From contig NZ_KB907979.1 of the NCBI RefSeq assembly GCF_000382265.1, positions 1 through 64,000 of the forward strand: a stretch of DNA of 64,000 nucleotides, read 5' to 3'. How positions within the stretch are numbered: position 1 is the stretch's first letter; every line of letters starts with the position of its first letter. The notes under the pieces were generated by a model that saw nothing but the letters and a program-made list of their open reading frames with translations, was not told where the DNA came from and ran no database searches. Positions 43,111-53,158 of this stretch are shown in pieces. This stretch comes from Yoonia vestfoldensis DSM 16212 (lineage in GTDB: Bacteria; Pseudomonadota; Alphaproteobacteria; Rhodobacterales; Rhodobacteraceae). Both the position numbers and the translations under genes were made by a program.

Positions 43111-44475
43111 ATGGCAAAAGATCTTTCCTTCACCTGTTCCGAATGCGGTGCCGCCTATTCCAAATGGTCGGGCCAGTGCGATGCCTGCCAGTCGTGGAAT
43201 ACCATCCACGAAACCAAGGCCTTGGCCAGCGGTCCTAAAGGCAAATCCTTGGGCGCCTTGCGCGGCAAGCCGATCCCGCTGATCGATCTGGACACGCATG
43301 AGCCCGAACCGCCGCGCACGCAGGCCGGTGTGGCCGAACTTGACCGCGTGCTGGGCGGCGGGCTGGTCAAGGCCTCGGCCCTGCTGGTCGGCGGTGATCC
43401 GGGGATCGGGAAATCCACGTTGCTGTTGCAGGCGGCAGCACGGTTCGCGCGCAACGGGTTGAAGGTGATCTATATTTCGGGCGAGGAATCGACAGCACAG
43501 GTGCAGATGCGCGCCCGCCGTCTGGGGCTGGAGAAAAGCCCCGTCAGGCTGGCCGCCGAAACCAACCTGCGCGACATCCTGACCACGCTGGAGGCGGAAA
43601 AGCCCGATCTGGCGATCATCGATTCGATCCAGACGATGTGGGCGGACAATGTCGATTCTGCCCCCGGCAGCGTGTCTCAGGTGCGGTCGTCGGCGCATGA
43701 GTTGACGACATTCGCCAAACGCAACGGCATGTCGGTCATCATGGTCGGCCATGTCACCAAGGACGGCAGTATCGCCGGTCCGCGCGTTGTGGAACATATG
43801 GTCGATACCGTGCTCTATTTCGAGGGCGAGCGTGGCCACCAGTTCCGCATCCTGCGCGCGGTGAAAAACCGTTTCGGCCCCGCGGATGAGATCGGCGTTT
43901 TCGAAATGACCGGCAAGGGCTTGGCAGAGGTGAAGAATCCCTCGGCCCTGTTTTTGTCCGAACGGGGTGCCCCTGCCCCCGGGTCAGTCGTGTTCGCGGG
44001 CATCGAAGGCACCCGCCCGATGCTCTGCGAGATCCAGGCGCTTGTTGCACCATCGCCACACAGCCAGCCGCGCCGGTCGGTCGTCGGTTGGGACGGCGGG
44101 CGGCTTGCCATGATCCTTGCCGTGCTCGAATCACGCTGCGGCGTGCCGTTCACCGGATTGGACGTTTACCTTAACGTCGCAGGGGGTTTGCGCATTTCCG
44201 AACCCGCTGCCGACCTTGCAGTGGCCGCGGCCCTTGTTTCGGCGCGCGAGGATGCGGCCGTGCCGTCGGATGCGGTCATTTTCGGGGAAATCAGCCTGTC
44301 AGGTGCGCTGCGTCCGGTGGTCCAGACCGAAAATAGATTGAAAGAAGCCGAGAAACTTGGTTTTACCTCTGCGATCACACCGCGTCAGGCCAAGCAGGTC
44401 GCGGTAAAGGGGATATCCTTGCGGCAGTCACATGATTTGGCCGCATTTGTAGAAGATGTATTCGGCGCGCGCTAA
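43111..44475 (+). CDS. radA: DNA repair protein RadA (Sms)
   Basis: A 454-residue protein that branch-migrates recombination intermediates. The N-terminal zinc finger has CSECG (Cys9, Cys12) and CDAC (Cys23, Cys26). The RecA-like core has Walker A GGDPGIGKSTLLLQ, Walker B LAIIDSIQTMW and the RadA-specific KNRFGP motif. The C-terminal third is a Lon-protease-like domain (LDVYLNVAGGLRISEPAADLAVAAAL) lacking the catalytic Ser. The start at 43111 follows AAAAGGT; a GTG at 43105 is an alternative. cvpA and purF follow. Confidence 0.97.
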   Translation: MAKDLSFTCSECGAAYSKWSGQCDACQSWNTIHETKALASGPKGKSLGALRGKPIPLIDLDTHEPEPPRTQAGVAELDRVLGGGLVKASALLVGGDPGIGKSTLLLQAAARFARNGLKVIYISGEESTAQVQMRARRLGLEKSPVRLAAETNLRDILTTLEAEKPDLAIIDSIQTMWADNVDSAPGSVSQVRSSAHELTTFAKRNGMSVIMVGHVTKDGSIAGPRVVEHMVDTVLYFEGERGHQFRILRAVKNRFGPADEIGVFEMTGKGLAEVKNPSALFLSERGAPAPGSVVFAGIEGTRPMLCEIQALVAPSPHSQPRRSVVGWDGGRLAMILAVLESRCGVPFTGLDVYLNVAGGLRISEPAADLAVAAALVSAREDAAVPSDAVIFGEISLSGALRPVVQTENRLKEAEKLGFTSAITPRQAKQVAVKGISLRQSHDLAAFVEDVFGAR

Positions 44476-44501
44476 GGCGTCACTGGCAGGAGAGACGGAG
44501 C

Positions 44502-45104
44502 ATGGACGGTTTCACACTCGTCGACGCAGGCGTGGCAATCATCGTGTTGCTTTCGGGGGTGCTGGCCTACAGCCGTGGCCTTGTGCGCGAAACGATGGCG
44601 ATTCTTGGCTGGATCGGTGCGGCAATCGTCGCCTTCATCTTTGCGCCACAGGTCGAACCGCTGGTGCGGCAGATCCCCATTGTGGGCGATTTCATCGGCG
44701 ACAGTTGCGAACTGGCGATCATCGCGGCCTTTGCGGCGGTCTTTGCCGTGGCGCTGGTCATCGTGTCGATCTTCACGCCACTGTTTTCCAGCGTTGTGCA
44801 ACGCTCGGCGCTTGGTGGTGTCGATCAGGCGCTGGGGTTCTTCTTTGGCGTGTTGCGCGGGATCCTGCTGATCGCGGTCGCGTTCTTTGTCTACGACACG
44901 ATCTTTGCAACCCAGCAATTCGCGATGATCGACGACAGCCGGTCGGCAGGTGTCTTTGCACAGCTGACCGCCCGGATCGAGGCGCAGAACCCCGAACAGG
45001 CGCTTGGCTGGATCACCAGCCAGTATCAGGACCTGGTTGGCAATTGCGGCGCGCCCGTGACCGAAACCACCCCGATCACCGAACCCGCACCTGTCACCGA
45101 ATAA
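44502..45104 (+). CDS. cvpA: CvpA family membrane protein
   Basis: A 200-residue inner-membrane protein, four hydrophobic segments in the first 135 residues. The family signature is TLVDAGVAIIVLLSGVLAYSRGLVRETMAILGWIGA at the N-terminus. After the membrane part comes a soluble C-terminal tail ending with Thr/Pro repeats. CvpA is linked to colicin V production and bile or stress tolerance, and is often next to purF, as here. GGAGAGACGGAGC precedes the ATG. A terminator separates it from purF. Confidence 0.93.
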   Translation: MDGFTLVDAGVAIIVLLSGVLAYSRGLVRETMAILGWIGAAIVAFIFAPQVEPLVRQIPIVGDFIGDSCELAIIAAFAAVFAVALVIVSIFTPLFSSVVQRSALGGVDQALGFFFGVLRGILLIAVAFFVYDTIFATQQFAMIDDSRSAGVFAQLTARIEAQNPEQALGWITSQYQDLVGNCGAPVTETTPITEPAPVTE

Positions 45105-45127
45105 GCAGGCCATCCGTGCAAAAACCA

Positions 45128-45153
45128 AAGCCACCGCAGCCTTGCGGTGGCTT
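45128..45153 (+). terminator. Terminator after cvpA
   Basis: A perfect 10-bp stem AAGCCACCGC/GCGGTGGCTT (45128-45137 with 45144-45153) with a 6-base loop, 23 bases past the cvpA stop. The T-tract is short. Confidence 0.65.
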
Positions 45154-45265
45154 CGTCGTGCGCGGCCCGGCTTTACATGCAGATGTTCATGATCGTTTCG
45201 TGACACCCGCGCCGTCAGGGACTAAGTAGAGGAAAATCGCCCTCCCACGGATTCGGAGCAGCCCA

Positions 45266-46735
45266 GTGTCGCACAAGGACCTTCCCGCCCATCCCTTTGA
45301 CGACGACAAGCTGCGCGAGGAATGCGGCGTTTTCGGTGTCGTCGGCGTGACCGATGCGTCGAACTTTGTGGCCCTCGGCCTGCATGCGCTGCAACATCGC
45401 GGCCAAGAGGCGGGCGGCATCGTCACCCATGACCCCGCGACAGGGTTCAATCAGGCCCGCCGCATGGGGCTGGTGCGCGACAATTTCACCAACCAGAAGG
45501 TCATGGAAACCCTGCCCGGCACCATCGGAATCGGGCATGTGCGCTATTCCACCGCCGGATCGAAAGGCCAGACCGCGATCCGCGACGTGCAGCCGTTCTT
45601 TGGCGAATTTTCCATGGGCGGTGCCGCGATCGCGCATAATGGCAACATCACCAACGCGCTGGCCTTGCGCAAGGAGTTGATCGAACGCGGTTCGATCTTC
45701 CAAAGCTCGTCGGACAGTGAATGCATCATCCATCTGATGGCACGCTCGATGGGCCGCAACATCCCCGACCGCATGGAAGAAGCGCTGCGCAAGGTCGAAG
45801 GCGCGTTTTCCATCGTCGCCATGACCCGCACCAAGCTGATCGGCTGCCGCGACCCCTTGGGCGTGCGCCCGCTGGTGCTGGGGCAATTGGGCGATGGCTG
45901 GGTGTTGAGTTCGGAAACCTGTGCGCTCGATATCATCGGCGCGGAATTCATCCGCGACATCGCACCAGGCGAAATGGTGGTGATCAGCGACAAGGGCGTG
46001 CAGAGCCATTTCCCCTTCCGCCCCGCCAAATCGCGGTTCTGTATCTTTGAACATGTGTATTTCAGCCGCCCTGATTCGATCTTGGGCGACCGTTCCGTCT
46101 ATGAAACGCGCGAAAATATCGGCCGCGAACTGGCCAAAGAGGCCCCGGTCGAGGCTGATCTGGTTTGTCCCGTCCCTGACAGCGGCACGCCGGCGGCCAT
46201 CGGTTACAGCCTGCAATCGGGGATTCCCTATGCGATGGGGATCATCCGCAACCAGTATATGGGGCGGACCTTCATCGAACCGTCCGAGCAGATCCGCAAC
46301 ATGGGCGTGCGGCTGAAACTGAACGTCAACCGCGCGCTGGTGCGCGGCAAGCGGATCATTCTGGTCGATGACAGCGTGGTGCGCGGCACCACCAGCCAAA
46401 AGATCAAAGACATGATCCTTGATGCCGGTGCCGCAGAGGTCCATTTCCGCATCGCGAGCCCGCCGACGGCCTGGCCCTGCTTTTACGGGGTGGATACGCC
46501 GCAGCGTGATAAACTGCTTGCCGCGACCATGACCGAAGACGAAATGCGCGTGCATATCGGGGTGGACAGCCTGAAATTCATCTCGCTCGACGGGCTTTAC
46601 CGCGCCGTGGGCCAGAAAAACGGCCGCGATCCGGCCTCGCCCGCCTATTGCGATGCGTGTTTTTCAGGGGAATATCCTGTCGCGCCGTCCGACATGATCG
46701 AACAGGGGTTCCAGACCAAGACGGCGGCGGAATAG
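45266..46735 (+). CDS. purF: Amidophosphoribosyltransferase
   Basis: A 489-residue enzyme catalysing the first step of purine synthesis: PRPP plus glutamine gives phosphoribosylamine. It starts with GTG at 45266, where GGAG lies 7 bases upstream. The N-terminal propeptide (19 residues) is followed by Cys20 in EECGVFGVVG, the glutaminase nucleophile. LQHRGQEAGGI, RYSTAGSKG and the PRPP-binding ILVDDSVVRGTTS are intact, as are the Cys residues FCIFEHVYFSRPDS and YCDACFSGEYP that may bind an Fe-S cluster. It is separate from cvpA by a terminator. Confidence 0.97.
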   Translation: MSHKDLPAHPFDDDKLREECGVFGVVGVTDASNFVALGLHALQHRGQEAGGIVTHDPATGFNQARRMGLVRDNFTNQKVMETLPGTIGIGHVRYSTAGSKGQTAIRDVQPFFGEFSMGGAAIAHNGNITNALALRKELIERGSIFQSSSDSECIIHLMARSMGRNIPDRMEEALRKVEGAFSIVAMTRTKLIGCRDPLGVRPLVLGQLGDGWVLSSETCALDIIGAEFIRDIAPGEMVVISDKGVQSHFPFRPAKSRFCIFEHVYFSRPDSILGDRSVYETRENIGRELAKEAPVEADLVCPVPDSGTPAAIGYSLQSGIPYAMGIIRNQYMGRTFIEPSEQIRNMGVRLKLNVNRALVRGKRIILVDDSVVRGTTSQKIKDMILDAGAAEVHFRIASPPTAWPCFYGVDTPQRDKLLAATMTEDEMRVHIGVDSLKFISLDGLYRAVGQKNGRDPASPAYCDACFSGEYPVAPSDMIEQGFQTKTAAE

Positions 46736-46837
46736 CGCGCGCCGTGTCACCTGCGCGGTTTTGACCCGCGTCGCAGGGTTTCGCCTGCTTGCGATCTGTG
46801 GCACCCCAAAGCCAAAGCGAGCGAGCAAAGAAAAACC

Positions 46838-47101
46838 ATGGCCCAATCTGACACTTCGCCTGCCGCAGCGCAGGCCACCACCCCTGATGCCTTGGCACTT
46901 GACCGGCTGACGCTGATTGGGCTGTTCAGCACCACCGAAGGCCCCGCCGCCTTGATCCGCGCCGCAAACGGACAGATCGCGCGGATCGTGCCGGGGATGC
47001 AGACCATGGGGCTGACGGTGACGGCCATTGGCGAGACGCAAGTCCTGATCACGGACCGCGACGGTGTCACCTTCGCCATGCAACTGCCTGCGGGCGACTG
47101 A
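46838..47101 (+). CDS. Small PilP/GspC-like protein
   Basis: An 87-residue protein. After a Ser/Ala/Thr leader of about 20 residues comes a compact beta-rich unit: DRLTLIGLFSTTEGPAALIRAANGQI, then ARIVPGMQTMGLTVTAIGETQVLITDRDG. This pattern resembles PilP and the HR domain of GspC, which sit in the periplasm of pilus and type II systems. There is no signal peptide and no pilus cluster nearby, so the relation is by fold only. It stands between purF and an SDR gene; the context gives no role. Confidence 0.6.
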   Translation: MAQSDTSPAAAQATTPDALALDRLTLIGLFSTTEGPAALIRAANGQIARIVPGMQTMGLTVTAIGETQVLITDRDGVTFAMQLPAGD

Positions 47102-47142
47102 TCCCTCTTGACGTCGGGCTGCGTTCATCCGACAGACGCGCC

Positions 47143-47787
47143 ATGACACAGATAGCATTGATCACCGGCGCATCGCGCGGTTTGGGCGCGGCCCTTGCCC
47201 GCCAGTTGGCACCGACCCATCACATCATCGCCGTGGCGAAAACCGTCGGCGCGCTGGAAGAGCTGGATGATGCCGTGCAGGCCGCAGGCGGGGCCGCGAC
47301 ACTTGCGCCGATGGACATCACCGTCGATGCCGCGATGCAGCAGCTCTGCCGGGGGATATTCGACCGCTGGGGCAAGCTTGATCTGTGGCTGCACACCGCC
47401 GTCCACGCCGCCCCCTTGGCCCCTGCGGGCCACATCGGCCCCAAGGACCTGAGCAAATCCATGACGATCAACGTCGAGGCGACCGCCCGCCTGATCGCCT
47501 ATGTCAGCCCCCTGCTGGGCCAGACCGGCAAGGCGGTGTTCTTTGACGACCCGCGCGGCGGACAGCAGTTTTTCGGCGCTTACGGCGCGACAAAGGCCGC
47601 GCAAATCGCGCTTGCCCGCAGTTGGCAGGCGGAATCGGTCAAGACCGGCCCGCGCGTGCAGATCCTGACGCCTGCGCCCATGCCGACCGCGACGCGCGCA
47701 AGGTTTTACCCCGGCGAGGATCGCAGCCCCCTGACCGACCCCAAGGCAGAGGCGGCACGGCTCTTGCCCGAAATTCTGGCGGACTGA
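47143..47787 (+). CDS. Short-chain dehydrogenase/reductase family protein
   Basis: A 214-residue SDR. The cofactor loop is LITGASRGLGAALARQL (TGxxxGxG), and the active-site pair is in AYGATKAAQIAL (YxxxK). The residue expected to be the catalytic Ser, about 13 before the Tyr, lies in AVFFDDPRGG and is Asp, so activity may be changed. The sequence resembles YciK-type SDRs. The substrate is unknown. It ends 116 bases before surE on the same strand. Confidence 0.85.
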   Translation: MTQIALITGASRGLGAALARQLAPTHHIIAVAKTVGALEELDDAVQAAGGAATLAPMDITVDAAMQQLCRGIFDRWGKLDLWLHTAVHAAPLAPAGHIGPKDLSKSMTINVEATARLIAYVSPLLGQTGKAVFFDDPRGGQQFFGAYGATKAAQIALARSWQAESVKTGPRVQILTPAPMPTATRARFYPGEDRSPLTDPKAEAARLLPEILAD

Positions 47788-47903
47788 TCACACTGTTGGG
47801 TCCTTTGCGCCACAACGGCGCACGGGGCGCCCCCCACAGCCCTGCGCGGCTTGCCGCCGACCCCCTGCTGGCCTAGGTATTGGCCAGCAATAAAGGGCGG
47901 CAC

Positions 47904-48689
47904 ATGCGTATTCTGATCACCAATGACGACGGCATCAACGCGCCCGGCCTGCAGGTTCTGACCCGGATCGCGCAGGATATCGCCGGGCCAACAGGTCAGG
48001 TCTGGACCGTCGCCCCCGCCTTCGAGCAATCGGGTGTGGGTCATTGCATCAGCTACACCCATCCCACGATGATCGCCGAACTGGGCCCGCGCCGCTTTGC
48101 CGCCGAAGGCTCGCCTGCCGATTGCGTGATCGCGGGGCTTTACGACGTGATGATCGACGCGCGTCCCGATCTGGTGCTGTCAGGTGTGAACCGTGGCAAC
48201 AACGCCGCCGAAAACACGCTTTATTCCGGCACGATCGGCGGCGCGATGGAGGCGGCGCTGCAAGGCATTCCCGCAATCGCGCTCTCGCAGTATTTCGGCC
48301 CCGCCAACAAGGATCTGGATGATCCGTTCGATGCCGCAGCCACGCATGGTGCGGATGTGGTCCGCAAACTGATGGCGCGCGATCTGTGGGATGACGCCGA
48401 TTACCGGTTGTTTTACAACGTCAATTTTCCCCCCGTTGCGGCTGCGGATGTCAAAGGCATCCGCGCCGCCGCCCAAGGGTTCCGGCGCGGCACGCATTTT
48501 TCGGCCGAGGCGCAAACCTCGCCCAGCGGGCGGCGTTTCCTGTGGGTGCGCGGCGGCGCGCAGGACGTGCCGACCGACCCCGGCACCGATGCCGCTGTCA
48601 ATCTGGACGGCTATATCTCGGTCACGCCGATGCGCGCGGATTTGACCGACCGCGCGATGCTGGCCACCTTGCAAGAGGCGCTGGCGTGA
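47904..48689 (+). CDS. surE: 5'/3'-nucleotidase SurE
   Basis: A 261-residue phosphatase acting on nucleoside monophosphates and some polyphosphates, linked to stationary-phase survival. [16 protein letters not shown] has the metal-binding NDD at the N-terminus. [27 protein letters not shown] is the second diagnostic block. The start at 47904 follows AAAGGGCGG, whereas an upstream TTG lacks such a site. It overlaps pcm (GTGA), giving the conserved surE-pcm-nlpD order. Confidence 0.96.
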   Translation: MRILITNDDGINAPGLQVLTRIAQDIAGPTGQVWTVAPAFEQSGVGHCISYTHPTMIAELGPRRFAAEGSPADCVIAGLYDVMIDARPDLVLSGVNRGNNAAENTLYSGTIGGAMEAALQGIPAIALSQYFGPANKDLDDPFDAAATHGADVVRKLMARDLWDDADYRLFYNVNFPPVAAADVKGIRAAAQGFRRGTHFSAEAQTSPSGRRFLWVRGGAQDVPTDPGTDAAVNLDGYISVTPMRADLTDRAMLATLQEALA

Positions 48690-49327
48690 GCTTTGACGCG
48701 GATACCAAGATGCAGTTCCTTTATGCCCTGCGCAGCAAGGGTGTCACCGATAGCCGCGTGTTGACCGCAATGGAACAGGTCGATCGTGCGGCATTCGTGC
48801 GGGGCCTTTTCGCGGACCGCGCCTATGAGGACATGCCCCTGCCCATCGCCTGCGGGCAGACCATATCGCAGCCTTCGGTCGTGGGGCTGATGACGCAGGC
48901 GTTGCAGGTCAATCCGCGCGACAAAGTGCTCGAGATCGGGACAGGGTCCGGCTATCAGGCCGCGATCCTGAGCAAGCTCGCGCGGCGCGTCTACACCATC
49001 GACCGCTACCGCAGTCTCGTCGAGGATGCGCACGCAATCTTTGCACGGCAGCAAATCGCCAATATCACGACCTTCACCGCCGACGGCAGCTTCGGCCTGC
49101 CCGATCAGGCGCCGTTCGACCGGATCCTGCTGACCGCCGCTGCGGAGGACCCGCCAGGACCGCTGTTGGCGCAGCTGCGCGTGGGCGGGATCATGGTGCT
49201 GCCGGTCGGACAATCGGACGCTGTGCAAAGCCTGATCCGCGTGACAAGGCTTGACAGCGGCTATGATTACGACGAATTGCGCGCAGTCAGGTTTGTGCCC
49301 TTGCTAGAAGGGCTCGGACAAGAGTAA
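48686..49327 (+). CDS. pcm: Protein-L-isoaspartate O-methyltransferase
   Basis: A 213-residue repair enzyme that methylates isoaspartyl residues in aged proteins. It begins with GTG at 48686, inside the GTGA overlap with the surE stop. Motifs: [19 protein letters not shown] (substrate), [18 protein letters not shown] (SAM motif I), [11 protein letters not shown] and GGIMVLPVG. The surE-pcm-nlpD arrangement is conserved across proteobacteria and groups protein repair with stationary-phase genes. Confidence 0.95.
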   Translation: MSFDADTKMQFLYALRSKGVTDSRVLTAMEQVDRAAFVRGLFADRAYEDMPLPIACGQTISQPSVVGLMTQALQVNPRDKVLEIGTGSGYQAAILSKLARRVYTIDRYRSLVEDAHAIFARQQIANITTFTADGSFGLPDQAPFDRILLTAAAEDPPGPLLAQLRVGGIMVLPVGQSDAVQSLIRVTRLDSGYDYDELRAVRFVPLLEGLGQE

Positions 49328-49389
49328 ACTGCCACAAAATATGGTATCGTCGAGGGAACAAGCGGCGACCCGGCACAAGGAGCGGTAGA

Positions 49390-50583
49390 ATGGCCCAAGG
49401 GCAAAGCTACATCAGGACTGTATTGCTGACAGGGGTGGCGGTCACCGCGCTTGCGGCATGTGAAACCTTGGACGCGGATATGCGCGATCTGGGCAATGGG
49501 TTCAGCACGGCCGACGCGGTGCAGGAATTGCCAAACCGTCCCCGCCCCGACGAACGTGGCGTGATTTCCTATCCGACCTATCAGGTCGTCGTCGCCCAAC
49601 GGGACGACACGATCCGCGGGATCGCGATCCGCCTCGGCCTCGATGCCAACGAGCTGGCGCAATATAACGGCATTGAACCTGACACGATCCTGCGCCGCGA
49701 TGAAATCGTGGCCCTGCCCAACCGCTTGCCCGATGGCACGATTTCCCCCGACCGGCCCGCAGGCCAACAACCCTTCGACGTGGCCGCTGTCGCCACCTCG
49801 GCGCTTGACCGTGCGGATGCCGCCGGCGGGCCGATCACGGCCACGCCCCTGCCGCCGGCGGATGGTGCCGCAGCGCCTGCCGCCGCGACCCCTGTGACAC
49901 CGGCAACCGGCGCAGAGCCGATCCGCCATCAGGTCGCCCGCGGCGAAACCGCCTTTTCGATTTCGCGGTTGTACAATGTGCCGGTGACGTCACTCGCCGA
50001 ATGGAACGGGCTGAATTCGCAATTCACAATCCGCGAAGGCCAGTTCCTGCTGATCCCACAAGCAGGTGCAACACCGCAGCGCGCCACAGCGCCTGTCGTG
50101 ACCGCTCCGGGGGCTGGGACGCAGACGCCGGTGCCCCCCAGCGCCGCCACACCCCTGCCCGCGCCCACAGCGCCTGTCGCGGCACCGGCAGCGCCTGACA
50201 TCGGCACCGCAGCGCCGCCACCTGCGGCCAGCGCCAGCAGGCTTGCTGCACCGGTGCAAGGCAGCATCATCCGCGCCTATGCACCCGGCACCAACGAAGG
50301 CGTCGATTTCGGCGTGCCAGCGGGAACCGATGTGCGCGCTGCCGATGCCGGCACCGTGGCCGCCGTGACCGCCGACACATCGGGCGGGTCCATCGTCGTG
50401 ATCCGGCACGCGGACGGGCTGCTGACGGTCTATACGCAGATGGACAACCTGACGGTGCAAAAAGACGCAAGCGTCACGCGTGGACAGGTCATCGGCAAGG
50501 TGCGGGCGGGCAACCCGAGCTTTCTGCACTTTGAGGTGCGGCGCGGGCTGCAAAGCGTCGATCCGATGGATTTCCTGCCGTAA
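49390..50583 (+). CDS. nlpD: NlpD-like lipoprotein with two LysM and a degenerate LytM domain
   Basis: A 397-residue outer-membrane lipoprotein. The signal ends in a lipobox LAAC with Cys at about 24. LysM domains at about 63-110 and 178-222 bind peptidoglycan. A Pro/Ala-rich linker leads to a C-terminal M23/LytM domain (about 283-397) ending FLHFEVRRGLQSVDPMDFLP. The catalytic metal-site residues are largely lost: HxGxD is replaced by NEGVD and the YxHx position by YTQM, with only the last His left. So it is probably an amidase activator like E. coli NlpD, used at cell division. It follows surE and pcm. Confidence 0.9.
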   Translation: MAQGQSYIRTVLLTGVAVTALAACETLDADMRDLGNGFSTADAVQELPNRPRPDERGVISYPTYQVVVAQRDDTIRGIAIRLGLDANELAQYNGIEPDTILRRDEIVALPNRLPDGTISPDRPAGQQPFDVAAVATSALDRADAAGGPITATPLPPADGAAAPAAATPVTPATGAEPIRHQVARGETAFSISRLYNVPVTSLAEWNGLNSQFTIREGQFLLIPQAGATPQRATAPVVTAPGAGTQTPVPPSAATPLPAPTAPVAAPAAPDIGTAAPPPAASASRLAAPVQGSIIRAYAPGTNEGVDFGVPAGTDVRAADAGTVAAVTADTSGGSIVVIRHADGLLTVYTQMDNLTVQKDASVTRGQVIGKVRAGNPSFLHFEVRRGLQSVDPMDFLP

Positions 50584-50586
50584 ACC

Positions 50587-51429
50587 TTACGGCAGGCGCA
50601 CGCCCTGCCGGCCTGCCAGATCAGTGAAGTACTGCCAGGCCACACGGCCCGACCGGCTGCCGCGCGTCGCCTGCCATTCGATCGCCTCGGCTCGCAGTGT
50701 CGCGTCGTCGACCGTCAGGCCATACGCATCGCAATAGCCCCGGATCATCGCCAGATATTCATCCTGATCGCAGGGATGAAACCCAAGCCACAGTCCGAAA
50801 CGGTCCGACAAGGACACCTTTTCCTCGACCGCCTCGGAGGGTGAAATCGCGGTGGAGCGTTCGTTTTCGATCATGTCGCGCGGCATCAGGTGGCGGCGGT
50901 TCGATGTAGCGTATAGCACCACGTTGTCCGGCCGCCCTTCGATCCCGCCATCCAGCACCGCCTTGAGCGATTTGTAATGCGCATCGTCATGGCCGAATGA
51001 CAGGTCATCGCAGAACAGGATGAACCGCGCGTTGGACTGGCGCAGCAGGTTCAGGCAGCGGTTGATGCTGGGCAGGTCTTCGCGCTGGACCTCGACCAGT
51101 TTCAGCGTCGGGTAATCCGCTTGAACAGCGCCGTGGATCGCTTTGACAAGGCTTGACTTTCCCATGCCCCGCGCACCCCAGAGCAGCGCGTTGTTTGCAG
51201 GTAATCCGGCCGCGAACCGCTGGGTATTGGCCAGCAGCGTATCGCGCGACCGGTTCACGCCGACCAACAGCGACACGTCGATCCGGTTGATCCGCGCAAC
51301 GGGTTCCAACCGGTCGGGCTGCGTATGCCAGACAAAGGCCGAGGCGGCGTTGAAATCAGGCGCTTTTTGCGGCGCGGGATGCATCCGTTCCAGCGCGCGG
51401 GCGATCCGTTTCAGCGTGTCCTTGGTCAT
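50587..51429 (-). CDS. DUF815 family ATPase
   Basis: A 280-residue P-loop ATPase. Walker A is [15 protein letters not shown] (residues about 84-98), Walker [12 protein letters not shown], followed by [14 protein letters not shown] as sensor 1, and [23 protein letters not shown] as the DUF815 hallmark. The role of the family is not known. It is the last gene of the tatABC operon here; its ATG overlaps the tatC stop (ATGA), and it ends 3 bases from nlpD on the opposite strand. Confidence 0.9.
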   Translation of the reverse strand: MTKDTLKRIARALERMHPAPQKAPDFNAASAFVWHTQPDRLEPVARINRIDVSLLVGVNRSRDTLLANTQRFAAGLPANNALLWGARGMGKSSLVKAIHGAVQADYPTLKLVEVQREDLPSINRCLNLLRQSNARFILFCDDLSFGHDDAHYKSLKAVLDGGIEGRPDNVVLYATSNRRHLMPRDMIENERSTAISPSEAVEEKVSLSDRFGLWLGFHPCDQDEYLAMIRGYCDAYGLTVDDATLRAEAIEWQATRGSRSGRVAWQYFTDLAGRQGVRLP

Positions 51430-52292
51430 GCCTTTGGCTCGTCGTCCATCGCGGCTTCGCCGTGCAGATCATCGTCCCACAGCCCTTCGGCGCGCAGCTT
51501 CGCCTCGCGCTTGCGTTCGACGCGGGCGACCAACTGGATCGACACCTCATAGAGGCCGTAGACCACAACGAACAGGATCACCTGCGAGATGACGTCCGGC
51601 GGCGTCGCAAGTGCCGCGACGATCAGGATGCCGACGACGGCGTATTTGCGCGTCCCGCGCAGGCCACGCGCCGACACCAGCCCGGCCTTGCCCATCAGCG
51701 TCAAGAGAACGGGCAGCTGAAAGCACAGACCGAAAGCGACGATGAACTTGATCGTCAGGTTCAAATAGGCCTTGGCCGATCCCTGAAACAGGATGCCCGC
51801 CGCCTGCGTGCTGCCATCGGTGCCGGTCATCAGGGTGCCCGGTTGCTGGAACCCAAGGAAGAACCCGAATGCCAGAGGCGTGATGACGTAATAGGCAAAG
51901 GCCGCACCCAGAAAGAACATGAACGGCGAGGCGACAAGAAACGGCAGGAACGCCCCTTGTTCGCTTTTGTAAAGTCCGGGCGCAACGAACCGCCACAATT
52001 GATAGGAAATAATCGGAAAACCTAAAACCAGACCACCCAGCAAAGATATGGAAATCGCGACGAAAAAGCCTTCTTCCAAGGCGATGAACTGCAGGTCGCA
52101 GGATTGGTCCCGCGCAGCCAGCGCATCACAAAGCGGCAGCGTCAGGAAATTGAACAGCGGATTCCAGATCGTGAAGCTGATGATCATCCCGACGATGAAC
52201 GCCAGCACCGACTTGATCAGCCGGGTGCGCAATTCCGCCAGATGCTCGATCAGCGGGGCGGAACTGTCTTCGATCTCATCAGGGTGGCTCAT
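51426..52292 (-). CDS. tatC: Sec-independent protein translocase TatC
   Basis: A 288-residue inner-membrane protein with six hydrophobic segments. Signatures: [22 protein letters not shown], the FxxFxxP-containing [18 protein letters not shown] region, and [23 protein letters not shown] near the end. TatC is the receptor for twin-arginine signal peptides. It overlaps tatB by 4 bases and is coupled to the DUF815 ATPase. The charged C-terminal tail of about 40 residues extends past the last membrane helix. Confidence 0.96.
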   Translation of the reverse strand: MSHPDEIEDSSAPLIEHLAELRTRLIKSVLAFIVGMIISFTIWNPLFNFLTLPLCDALAARDQSCDLQFIALEEGFFVAISISLLGGLVLGFPIISYQLWRFVAPGLYKSEQGAFLPFLVASPFMFFLGAAFAYYVITPLAFGFFLGFQQPGTLMTGTDGSTQAAGILFQGSAKAYLNLTIKFIVAFGLCFQLPVLLTLMGKAGLVSARGLRGTRKYAVVGILIVAALATPPDVISQVILFVVVYGLYEVSIQLVARVERKREAKLRAEGLWDDDLHGEAAMDDEPKA

Positions 52293-52768
52293 GCCTGTTC
52301 CTCGGGTTTGTCAGCCACTGGTTTGGGTGGGGCAGCTTTCCGCGGCGCGGGCTTTTTGGCGGGCGCCTTGGCGGCAGGCGCTTTTGCCGGCTCCGCCTTG
52401 ACAGCGGCGCGTGCGGCATTTTCCTGCTGGGTCTTGGCCAGATCATCGGCAAGCTTGGCCTTGGCCGCCTTGCGTTCCTCGGCAAGTGCCTGGGTCGCGG
52501 GTCCACCCGAAAATCCAGTCGCTTCTTTCAGCTTTTCGGTGCCGAATTTCTTGGGGTCGGACGCGCTGCGGATCGTGTTCGAAATATCCCTGATCCCGGA
52601 TTCGTCAGCCGCGGCTTCCATCGCCCGCGAAAATTCGCGGGCCATGCCACGGGCCTTGCCAGTGAACTGGCCCATGGCGCGGAACATGCCCGGCAGATCC
52701 TTCGGCCCGATCACGATCAGGGCCACGATGCCGATCAGCACCATTTCGCTCATGCCGAGACCAAACAT
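52289..52768 (-). CDS. tatB: Twin-arginine translocase subunit TatB
   Basis: A 159-residue protein with the TatB pattern: [33 protein letters not shown], a single N-terminal helix with the conserved Glu and GPKDLP, followed by an amphipathic helix. The long C-terminal tail is Ala/Pro/Lys-rich and typical. It forms the substrate receptor with TatC. Order tatA-tatB-tatC is on the minus strand, 26 bases after tatA. Confidence 0.95.
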   Translation of the reverse strand: MFGLGMSEMVLIGIVALIVIGPKDLPGMFRAMGQFTGKARGMAREFSRAMEAAADESGIRDISNTIRSASDPKKFGTEKLKEATGFSGGPATQALAEERKAAKAKLADDLAKTQQENAARAAVKAEPAKAPAAKAPAKKPAPRKAAPPKPVADKPEEQA

Positions 52769-52794
52769 GGCTGGCTATCCCTTCGGGGTGTTGT

Positions 52795-53013
52795 TCAGAC
52801 TTTGTCTTTGGCTTTTTGGTCTTCGGGCGTCACGTCGCGCGCCTCGGCCAGGCTGTCGTCAAGCTCTCGCTTGCTGTCATCGACGCCGCGTTTGAAGGCG
52901 GTGATGCCTTTGCCGACTTCACCCATCAGGCTGGAAATCTTACCGCGCCCGAACAGGACCAGCACGACAACCGCGATCAAAAGAAGGCCGGGAAGGCCGA
53001 TGTTATTGAGCAT
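52795..53013 (-). CDS. tatA: Twin-arginine translocase subunit TatA
   Basis: A 72-residue protein. The ATG at 53013 is used, with GGAGAG upstream, rather than an in-frame ATG 7 codons earlier. The membrane helix [37 protein letters not shown] with the FGRGKI hinge is the standard TatA. It forms the translocation pore. It is the first gene of the tatABC-DUF815 operon. The space between 53014 and 53209 holds its promoter and that of the divergent WYL regulator. Confidence 0.95.
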   Translation of the reverse strand: MLNNIGLPGLLLIAVVVLVLFGRGKISSLMGEVGKGITAFKRGVDDSKRELDDSLAEARDVTPEDQKAKDKV

Positions 53014-53158
53014 GTCTCTCTCCTCTGGCGGCATGCGCCTTTGTCACAGATAGGGATGTTTATGCCTATCCAACGTCCGAGGGAAGCGATCATTCCAAAG
53101 AATTGATCGCCCAACCTCCCTTTTTTCTATGAACAAAAGCAAGTTTGTGCCAAATATC

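Noticed and set aside
45215..46555. 446-codon minus-strand frame opposite purF
   Set aside because: purF has its catalytic Cys and PRPP motif on the plus strand; the antisense frame is a codon-bias shadow.
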